From: a virus
IMG/VR virus record: IMGVR_UViG_3300021960_000324
Location: 1-30,996 of that record
Length of the DNA: 30,996 bases
Direction: 5' to 3' (one strand)
The notes beneath the pieces were generated by a model. That model was not told the origin of the DNA, searched no databases, and saw only the letters and a program-made list of their open reading frames with translations. The translations under genes and the position numbers were made by a program. Positions 25,421 to 30,996 of the stretch are shown here, piece by piece; the first letter of the stretch is position 1; every line of letters begins with the position of its first letter.

Positions 25421-25956
25421 TACTTAAAAAATCCTGATAGTTGTAGGGTATACTTATCTTTCATACCACAATTGCCTGATAGGTGAGGAACATGTTCATT
25501 AAATATCCATCCTGTATTCTTTTTCCAATTCCATTTTATTTTGTCTCCAAACTGAAGTATATGCCCATCTGCCCAATCTTCTACAAAAATATTAGCTCTA
25601 ACAGGTTCTCCATCAGGTTTCATCTGTCTTAGTTTATAGAATCTATCTACATGTAGAGGTATACAGTTTCCTGGTCTTTGTCTTATTACTGATACCGTAT
25701 ATATATCTATATTTGTTTGCTTACTTAGAATTTCATAATCTATTTCTGACTTATCTAAGAACTTTTGGTATATTATAGTATTTTCATCTGTATAGCTAGA
25801 AGGCATACCTCCATAAGGTTTGTGTAGATCTTTTAGTTGATGAGTCATAATATCTTTTAAAGGATCTTTGTAATTAAACCATTCAATATTATGTATAAAA
25901 GATAAATCATAATCTATACTAGTTTCTTGTAATATTATGTCTCCCACGGCATCCAT
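25420..25956 (-). CDS. Small 2OG-Fe(II) oxygenase-like protein
   Basis: The protein has 178 residues. The metal-binding pattern H-x-D...H is seen as His102-x-Asp104 ('IPLHVDRFYKLR') and His158 ('NEHVPHLSGN'), with 'TGWIFNEHVPH' forming the usual strand before the distal His and 'YTLQLSGFF' after it. This fits a double-stranded beta-helix oxygenase using 2-oxoglutarate and Fe(II), of the aspartyl/prolyl hydroxylase style. The substrate is unknown. It starts inside the end of the fusion gene upstream. Confidence 0.6.
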   Translation of the reverse strand: MDAVGDIILQETSIDYDLSFIHNIEWFNYKDPLKDIMTHQLKDLHKPYGGMPSSYTDENTIIYQKFLDKSEIDYEILSKQTNIDIYTVSVIRQRPGNCIPLHVDRFYKLRQMKPDGEPVRANIFVEDWADGHILQFGDKIKWNWKKNTGWIFNEHVPHLSGNCGMKDKYTLQLSGFFK

Positions 25957-27050
25957 CCTTTATGCTTATATCCAAAATTTAAATATGTATTAATTTTTTC
26001 TTTTTCTTCTTTATTATTTAAACAAAACTCTTCATTAACAAACCATATAGTAATTTTATTTGCTAGTGCTAAATTTAACAACTTATCTCTTCTAACTATT
26101 TCATCAGGTAAAGAGTATATACTACTCATAACTATTACATCTACTTCTGATACTATTAGATCTTCTAATACGGGCATCCAGTGTAGATACTCATTCTCAA
26201 CTTGCATCATATTATTAGGTATATTATGAGTTTTACAAAATGTACGTAGTGCATCTCTTTGTAAATTTAACGGAATATCTCTATCATAATCTGTGTTATT
26301 ACCTATATACCCTATACAAACATCATTTGTATGATTTATTGTTTTGTATTCTGTGTCATTAGGTAGTCTAAAGAATCCTCCAGGAAGCCTACCTCCAAAC
26401 TCTTCTCCTTCTACTAACACATGCCAATCTATAGCCATTCTAGTAATATCAGTTTTATTATTCACATTACCATGTAGTATTTCTTGATGAAATAGATGTG
26501 CCTGTCCTACCTCTAAATTTACTGGATAAGCTACTGCTAAACATTCACGTTCAAACATTTTCTGATCCCACTTATTTTCTATCAGAGCTTTAGTAATTCT
26601 TCTAGAACTATTTGTAGTTACTACATACATAGAGTTAGTATCATATGCTTTTGTCAAGGGCATCCATATAGTGCCTTGTCCTCTACCATTTTTATAAAAT
26701 ATACCTTGATGGAATGGTAACTTTCTACCTAACTTTTCTTGATTAGGTATTACTAAATTAAGAGTCGGGCGTCTCTTAATTAAATATCTTTTACCGTCTA
26801 ATAGAGGCAATATATAAGTTTTTGCAAAAGCATCAAACTCTTTAGAATAATCAGGAGCACTTAATCTATTCTGTACCATATCTGTTATACGCACAAGTTC
26901 TTTAGTTGGTACCTCATTATGAATATTTTCAAGACTTGTAACATAAGGATATACCTCTTGTATTATAGCTAATACCCATATATCCCAAGGATAATGATTA
27001 CGATTATATATTAAAGTATTATTATCAAAATTTTTATAAATACTATTCAT
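25935..27050 (-). CDS. Fusion: 2OG-Fe(II) oxygenase-like domain + sporadic carbohydrate cluster (LIC12192-like) domain
   Basis: The protein has 371 residues. Residues about 90-225 resemble 2OG-Fe(II) oxygenases found in sporadic carbohydrate clusters: 'LPFHQGIFYKNGRGQGTIWMPL' (111-132), 'NSMYVV', and 'HLFHQEILHGNVNNKTDITRMAID' (distal His193, Arg204). In the usual H-x-D pair the acid position is Gly116. Residues about 243-345 resemble the separate LIC12192-family protein of the same clusters: 'CIGYIGNNTDYDRDIPLNLQRDALRTFC', 'ENEYLHWMPVLEDLI', 'VIVMSSIYSLPDE...RR'. These two families are usually neighbouring genes; here they appear joined. Likely role: modification of a surface or nucleotide-linked sugar. 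Family names are recalled, not searched. Confidence 0.6.
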   Translation of the reverse strand: MNSIYKNFDNNTLIYNRNHYPWDIWVLAIIQEVYPYVTSLENIHNEVPTKELVRITDMVQNRLSAPDYSKEFDAFAKTYILPLLDGKRYLIKRRPTLNLVIPNQEKLGRKLPFHQGIFYKNGRGQGTIWMPLTKAYDTNSMYVVTTNSSRRITKALIENKWDQKMFERECLAVAYPVNLEVGQAHLFHQEILHGNVNNKTDITRMAIDWHVLVEGEEFGGRLPGGFFRLPNDTEYKTINHTNDVCIGYIGNNTDYDRDIPLNLQRDALRTFCKTHNIPNNMMQVENEYLHWMPVLEDLIVSEVDVIVMSSIYSLPDEIVRRDKLLNLALANKITIWFVNEEFCLNNKEEKEKINTYLNFGYKHKGWMPWET

Positions 27051-28143
27051 TAGTTATATCTTTATATAGCCTTTTATCAGTTTCTTCTGTTATTTTATTA
27101 TATAAATTATGATTATATTCGCATATAGTTTGTAACTGTTTCATATGCGCATCAAAACTATCATTATTAATTAGTCTATTAATTTCTTTAAATATGTGGA
27201 TTAATCTTTTATTTGGGTTTTCTATATTGTCATAAGATTCGTTAATTATAGGATCAAAAGTTTTATACCCTATATTGTGTAAATATTTTAATGTACCTTG
27301 CATGCCTATAAATATAAAAGGTTTTTTATATTTAAAACATCTATAAATTTTTTCAGATATAAAAGGTATTCCTGAGCTATTGAAGTCTCCTTCAGGAATT
27401 ATATTAAGTGATACTCTACTCAATGTATCTTCTATATCCAGATCCTCAAAAATAAAATTTGCTTTATCTTGCGTAATTTCTTTACCTTTATTTTTTGCAG
27501 TAATAAATCCTTTTGATAGTATATCAGTTTCTTTAAAAAATAATAATAACTTCTTTCTTTCTTCTGACTCTTGATAGTTCATTAAAAAACAACAGAAATG
27601 TCTATTAGATTCTCCTACTAAGTATTTAGCTTTATGTTTTCTACCTATACTACTAAAGTTATCTAATGTATAATTATTACAAGTTCCTATCACAAAATTA
27701 GAAGAATTAATATAATGTACCGTACATATTCTTATATTTTTATATATAGGACTACTTTCTATTATGTCTTTAAGATTTTCTATACTACTATTTAAAGGTA
27801 ACGGTTCAAATACAAAAACTAATATTATACCATTTCCTTTATTATATGACTCCCTTACTTTTTTGGGTATCAGTGAGAATATATCATTCTCAGGTATTTG
27901 ATCATCATTAATAGCTGGTTGGTACTGAAATAACCAATGCATATATCCAAGAGTACTAATTACTATAGGGTATATCCATTTACCTTCTACTCTATCTGCA
28001 AAGTAAGAGGGATAATAATCTATATCTAAATCTGGAAATCTAGATTCTAGTATTAATTCTATACGTCTAACCGATGGTAATATGTTATTTTTAATACCTG
28101 TATTTGCATCTATATTATCTATCAATACTTTTAAATGTTTCAT
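27043..28143 (-). CDS. Glycosyltransferase-like protein (full length, two domains)
   Basis: The protein has 366 residues in two halves. The N-terminal half (1-165) is alpha/beta. The C-terminal half (about 180-366) contains 'SLNIIPEGDF' and 'FISEKIYRCFKYKKPFIFIG' (262-280), then 'LKYLHNIGYKTFDPIINESYD' and 'KRLIHIFKEINRL', a signature of GT-B, fucosyltransferase-like proteins common in marine phages and giant viruses. Its ATG overlaps the stop of the N-half paralogue (ATGA), and its end overlaps the fusion gene by eight bases. Donor and acceptor are unknown. Confidence 0.65.
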   Translation of the reverse strand: MKHLKVLIDNIDANTGIKNNILPSVRRIELILESRFPDLDIDYYPSYFADRVEGKWIYPIVISTLGYMHWLFQYQPAINDDQIPENDIFSLIPKKVRESYNKGNGIILVFVFEPLPLNSSIENLKDIIESSPIYKNIRICTVHYINSSNFVIGTCNNYTLDNFSSIGRKHKAKYLVGESNRHFCCFLMNYQESEERKKLLLFFKETDILSKGFITAKNKGKEITQDKANFIFEDLDIEDTLSRVSLNIIPEGDFNSSGIPFISEKIYRCFKYKKPFIFIGMQGTLKYLHNIGYKTFDPIINESYDNIENPNKRLIHIFKEINRLINNDSFDAHMKQLQTICEYNHNLYNKITEETDKRLYKDITNE

Positions 28144-28637
28144 TTTTCTTTATCTACTTTAAAATTATATAATGAATGTTCTGAAATATTAAACATAAAG
28201 AAATTAGTAGAATTAATATAATGCATAGTCATAATTAGTAAATTTTTATAACGATAGTTAGTTTCTACTATTTTAACTAATAATTTTATATCTTCATTAT
28301 TTAAAGGTTCGTATATTATTAATAATATATGTCCTCTATTTTTAGTATACTCTTGATATATATTATCTGGTATTAAAGATAATATATCACTTCTAGAACT
28401 ACTGCTTGCTAATAATAAACTTATAAAAGTTATATTTAAAATTACTACAGGATATACCCAATTTTTTGTTTCTTTTGCAAAATAAGAAGGAATATAATTA
28501 AATTTATAATCTTTAAATAGTAACGGAATAGTATTTGTTAGTATGTGTGACCCTCCGTTTACTACATTAGAGATAATACCTTTTTCTTTATGTATTTCAT
28601 CTATTAGTAAATTAATAGTTTTTGGTGATTCTATCAT
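28140..28637 (-). CDS. Stand-alone N-terminal half of the glycosyltransferase-like family
   Basis: The 165 residues align along their whole length with residues 1-165 of the full-length protein encoded just downstream: 'YIPSYFA' against 'YYPSYFA', 'NWVYPVVI' against 'KWIYPIVI', 'DILSLIPDNIYQEYTKNRGHILLIIYEPL' against 'DIFSLIPKKVRESYNKGNGIILVFVFEPL', and 'MTMHYINSTNFFM' against 'CTVHYINSSNFVI'. It stops at the inter-domain linker. The matching C-half is encoded by the gene before it, in reverse order, with a 26-base overlap. Either a remnant of duplication or half of a two-subunit enzyme. Confidence 0.7.
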   Translation of the reverse strand: MIESPKTINLLIDEIHKEKGIISNVVNGGSHILTNTIPLLFKDYKFNYIPSYFAKETKNWVYPVVILNITFISLLLASSSSRSDILSLIPDNIYQEYTKNRGHILLIIYEPLNNEDIKLLVKIVETNYRYKNLLIMTMHYINSTNFFMFNISEHSLYNFKVDKEK

Positions 28638-29172
28638 AAAATTTTCTTTTTTGATGTTCTTTATTGGCTATGTATAATTTATAATTATATTCGTATACAG
28701 ATTCTAGTTTATTTATATCTTTTATAAGTTCCTCTATAGGTTTAGATACAAGTCTTTTTATTTCTTTGCATACTGCTATTAATCTACTTTTGTGATCATA
28801 TATTTCGTCGTAGTTTTCGTTTATAACAGGCTCAAATGTTTTATATCCTATCTCTTTCATATAAGATAAATCATGCTGTCTACTTAGTATTATAAAAGGC
28901 TTCTTAAAGAGAAAACATCTATATATTTTTTCACTTAAAAATTGAGAATCTCTAGATCTAAAGTTACCTTCAGGAACTATATTAATTAAAGATTTATTTA
29001 ACGTAGTTTCTATATCTAATTCATTAAAAGTTAATTCACTATCTTTTCCTGTAGAAACATAACCTTTACTTAATAGGCTATTTGTTTCTAAATACTTTAC
29101 TAATATTTTTCTTTCTGCAGCTTCTTTGTAATTTTTATTAAAGCAGCAGTAGTGTTTTTTAATAGTTTCCAT
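28612..29172 (-). CDS. Stand-alone C-terminal half of the glycosyltransferase-like family
   Basis: The 186 residues align with residues about 180-366 of the full-length protein: 'KHYCCFNKNYKEAAERK' against 'RHFCCFLMNYQESEERK', 'LLSKGYVSTGKD' against 'ILSKGFITAKNK', 'INIVPEGNFRS' against 'LNIIPEGDFNS', 'FLSEKIYRCFLFKKPFIIL' against 'FISEKIYRCFKYKKPFIFI', 'IGYKTFEPVINENYDEI' against 'IGYKTFDPIINESYDNI'. All signature residues are kept and the frame is intact. The start ATG lies inside the end of the PhoH-like gene (14-base overlap), so it has its own start and is not a frameshift product. Confidence 0.7.
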   Translation of the reverse strand: METIKKHYCCFNKNYKEAAERKILVKYLETNSLLSKGYVSTGKDSELTFNELDIETTLNKSLINIVPEGNFRSRDSQFLSEKIYRCFLFKKPFIILSRQHDLSYMKEIGYKTFEPVINENYDEIYDHKSRLIAVCKEIKRLVSKPIEELIKDINKLESVYEYNYKLYIANKEHQKRKFYDRITKNY

Positions 29173-29884
29173 TAGATTGCATATTATACTTTGCTATGAT
29201 ATATTGTTTAAGAAAGTCACTTCTTACTATATCTTCAATTCCAAATTCAATAGCAGTAAATTCTTTTAGACATTTAAGGATTCTCATAAAATGTTGAATA
29301 CCTTTTTTATCATTTTCTTTAGTAAGATCAGATTGTGTGTAATCTCCAGAAAATATAATTTTACTGTTTTTACCTATTCTTGTAATTATACTATCAAGTT
29401 CATGAAAATTCAAGTTCTGACATTCATCCACAATCACTACAGCGTTATTTATAGTTATGCCCCTGATAAAAGATGTGCTCATAAACTTTACATTGTTTTG
29501 TTGTTTTAGTGCATCATAAGCATCTTTTATACCAAAAAGCTCCCCACAGACAGATCTGTAAGGAGCTTCATATAAAGATACCTTTTCTTGTTCATCACCC
29601 GGTAAGAATCCTATATCTCTTGTGGATACTACAGATCTTACTATAAATATATCATTATAATCTGATGAAGGATCTAATACTTCTTCTAGAGCTAAATATA
29701 AAGATAAAAATGTTTTACCAGTTCCTGCTATGCCATGAAGTAGTAAGTGTTGATTTTCTCTATATGCTTCGTATGTTTTTCTTTGGTTATCTGTAATAGG
29801 TGAGAATGTCAGTAGATCGTCTATTCTCACCTTTTTAAGTGGTTGTGTCTTGCCGTTATTTCCGTTATTATTTCCGTTACCCAA
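29159..29884 (-). CDS. phoH: PhoH-like P-loop ATPase
   Basis: The protein has 241 residues. Walker A is 'GIAGTGKT' (51-58), Walker B 'VVIVDECQN' (149-157), and 'IFSGDYTQSDL' (177-187) is the sensor segment typical of PhoH. PhoH-like proteins are very common in marine phages; an RNA-related ATPase or helicase-type role is suspected. The start appears to be TTG (29882-29884) with AGGAG nine bases upstream; no ATG occurs before Walker A. The first 11 residues are an Asn/Gly-rich run. The stop is overlapped by the C-half glycosyltransferase gene. Confidence 0.9.
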   Translation of the reverse strand: MGNGNNNGNNGKTQPLKKVRIDDLLTFSPITDNQRKTYEAYRENQHLLLHGIAGTGKTFLSLYLALEEVLDPSSDYNDIFIVRSVVSTRDIGFLPGDEQEKVSLYEAPYRSVCGELFGIKDAYDALKQQNNVKFMSTSFIRGITINNAVVIVDECQNLNFHELDSIITRIGKNSKIIFSGDYTQSDLTKENDKKGIQHFMRILKCLKEFTAIEFGIEDIVRSDFLKQYIIAKYNMQSNGNY

Positions 29885-29898
29885 GTAGTGAGTCTCCT

Positions 29899-30132
29899 TT
29901 AATTAGTATCAGATTCTAAAAAATCTAATAACTCATTATAGCCTCCTACATACTTATCATCAATAAAAATTTGTGGAACAGTACGGGCATTGGGCACTGC
30001 TTCTAAAAATTGCTCTTTGGTATACTCTTTTCCAATTATCTTTTCTTCGTAATCAATTTTAAGTATGTTTAGAGTTGTTTTAGCTTTAACACAGAAATTA
30101 CAAGTTGGTGTGCTCCAAATAGTTGCTTTCAT
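29899..30132 (-). CDS. Glutaredoxin
   Basis: The protein has 77 residues with the redox motif Cys11-Asn-Phe-Cys14 ('STPTCNFCVKAK'), the cis-Pro loop 'RTVPQIFID' and 'VGGYNEL'. It should reduce disulphides or supply electrons to ribonucleotide reductase, probably with host glutathione. No reductase gene is in the window. It sits between the MazG-like and PhoH genes. Confidence 0.95.
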   Translation of the reverse strand: MKATIWSTPTCNFCVKAKTTLNILKIDYEEKIIGKEYTKEQFLEAVPNARTVPQIFIDDKYVGGYNELLDFLESDTN

Positions 30133-30177
30133 TATTTTGTACCTTTATCAATCAATTTCATAACTTCTTCAAATGAG

Positions 30178-30597
30178 TTATATTCCACTTATACTAACTC
30201 CTGAATCAGACACATATCGGGGATTAAACTCTCCATCTGGATGACGATCTTTTAATTTTTCAAAGTTTTTTGCTATCACTTCATTAGGATCTAAATGTAA
30301 TGCTAAACAGTTTTGAATCCAGTACCACATAATATCTCCTAGTTCACTTTCTAGTCGATCTTTAAACTCTTGATTAACTGGTTTACCATGAAACATTAGT
30401 TTTTTAACTAATTCATTGTATTCACCAACTTCTCCACTAATTCCGATAGCACCTGTTAAAATTCTGGAAGGATGTGGAAGCCCCATATCTTCTAATTCAG
30501 TGAGTCTATCTCTTGTATCATTTAATGACTTAGACGTTTCTGATGTTACACCGTCTACAAACTCTTTATATTTATTTAAATCAATCATGCTCGCCAT
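30178..30597 (-). CDS. MazG-like nucleotide pyrophosphohydrolase
   Basis: The protein has 139 residues. The all-alpha NTP pyrophosphatase motif is clear: Glu56-x2-Glu59 and Glu62 in 'GISGEVGEYNEL', then Glu85-x2-Asp88 in 'ESELGDIMWYW', with 'NFEKLKDRHPDGEF' near the end. Members hydrolyse (d)NTPs or related nucleotides to monophosphates. In phages a role in nucleotide supply or in host stress signalling has been proposed. It overlaps the upstream membrane protein gene by 17 bases. Confidence 0.9.
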   Translation of the reverse strand: MASMIDLNKYKEFVDGVTSETSKSLNDTRDRLTELEDMGLPHPSRILTGAIGISGEVGEYNELVKKLMFHGKPVNQEFKDRLESELGDIMWYWIQNCLALHLDPNEVIAKNFEKLKDRHPDGEFNPRYVSDSGVSISGI

Positions 30598-30996
30598 TCA
30601 ACCTCCGGCCATTATAACCATCAATACGCTTAAACACATCAGGGTTACGACGTGCAGTATCAAAAGTGCCAACAGTGATTACGATTGCTGCAAGTAGTAG
30701 TGTGTGGGCAATAGCATTAATACCCCAGAACATGACACTACCCATATACATAGAGCATACAGATACCCACATCCATGCAAGAATCTGCATAATTAGATGT
30801 CTAACTTGTAAGTTAGGAATGTTCTTAAGTGGGTTAATATTAGCATCCATAACGCTATTCCACGATTCATAAATATATTCTCTCATATCTTTTACCTTTT
30901 CAAATGTTACTTTAATAGGATAGTTAGCATCAGCACTATCTCTGTAATCTATAGCATCATATAAATCATAAAATTTTTGTGCAACTTTATGATCTT
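30581..30996 (-). CDS. Small membrane protein, partial at the window edge
   Basis: From ATG 30886 the protein has 101 residues with two likely membrane segments, about 31-54 ('LIMQILAWMWVSVCSMYMGS') and 56-75 ('INAIAHTLLLAAIVITVGTF'), and a charged C-terminus. The frame stays open upstream to the edge of the window and reads as plausible protein ('YDLYDAIDYRDSADANYPIKVTFEKVKD'), so either the gene starts outside the window or ATG 30886, with AAGG seven to eight bases upstream, is an internal start. No named family recognised. It begins the visible part of the - strand block. Confidence 0.65.
   Translation of the reverse strand, partial: DHKVAQKFYDLYDAIDYRDSADANYPIKVTFEKVKDMREYIYESWNSVMDANINPLKNIPNLQVRHLIMQILAWMWVSVCSMYMGSVMFWGINAIAHTLLLAAIVITVGTFDTARRNPDVFKRIDGYNGRRLNGEHD

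Noticed and set aside
28140-29172. A simple frameshift splitting one glycosyltransferase gene
   Set aside because: The C-half is encoded before the N-half in the direction of transcription, so no single frameshift can join them.
30136-30192. An 18-codon GTG frame on the - strand between MazG-like and glutaredoxin genes, reading 'SFEEVMKLIDKGTK' near its end
   Set aside because: It resembles a short motif I associate with other small marine phage proteins, but it is too short, overlaps the MazG end and has no clear ribosome site.
1-30996. CRISPR array, tRNA genes, integrase or attachment site
   Set aside because: Gaps between genes are too short, and no spaced repeats, cloverleaf sequences or recombinase motifs were seen.

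Overview
This window is a compact stretch of an AT-rich tailed bacteriophage (Caudoviricetes) with a long non-contractile, lambda-type tail. Gene order on the + strand follows the lambda tail series: end of tape measure (H), M, L, K (split), I, J, then fibres. A hallmark fibre repeat and the presence of ThyX, PhoH, MazG, glutaredoxin and a FEN1-type nuclease are typical of marine phages infecting Gram-negative bacteria. The host cannot be read from the sequence. Coding density is very high: no gene-free gap exceeds about 85 bases and no tRNA or rRNA gene was seen.

Region 1 (1-16976, + strand) is the tail module. It holds a tape-measure C-terminus, an M-like protein enlarged with a LamG-like domain, an L-like protein with four conserved Cys, two separate NlpC/P60-like proteins, a separate JAMM metalloprotease, an I-like assembly protein, a 1993-residue J-like tip protein, a collar-domain fibre, an acidic protein with a repeated peptide, and a repeat-built fibre. 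Two different radical SAM enzymes sit inside this module, one overlapping the L gene and one directly behind the fibre gene.

Region 2 (16977-18932, + strand) starts with a sigma70-like promoter and carries six small proteins, several with strong ribosome binding sites, that look like abundant or accessory virion proteins. It ends in a tail-to-tail overlap with the opposing operon.

Region 3 (18913-30996, - strand) is one long, tightly overlapped early/middle block. Nucleotide and DNA functions are a membrane protein, MazG-like, glutaredoxin, PhoH, PD-(D/E)XK nuclease, FEN1-like nuclease, dUTPase-fold protein and ThyX. Between PhoH and the nucleases lies an unusual biosynthetic cassette (23464-29172): glycosyltransferase-like proteins (one whole, one split into two genes in reversed order), a fusion of a 2OG-Fe(II) oxygenase with a sporadic-carbohydrate-cluster domain, a second 2OG-like oxygenase, a fold-type I PLP aminotransferase-like protein and an amidinotransferase of the glycine/inosamine type. 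Behind ThyX come a second type of glycosyltransferase and a Rossmann methyltransferase with a nicotianamine-synthase-like motif.

The most interesting candidate for an undescribed system is this cassette, which looks able to make and transfer an amino- or guanidino-modified sugar or small molecule. Its target (host glycan, phage DNA, virion protein or a small metabolite) is not revealed by the sequence. The two radical SAM enzymes in the tail module are a second candidate.
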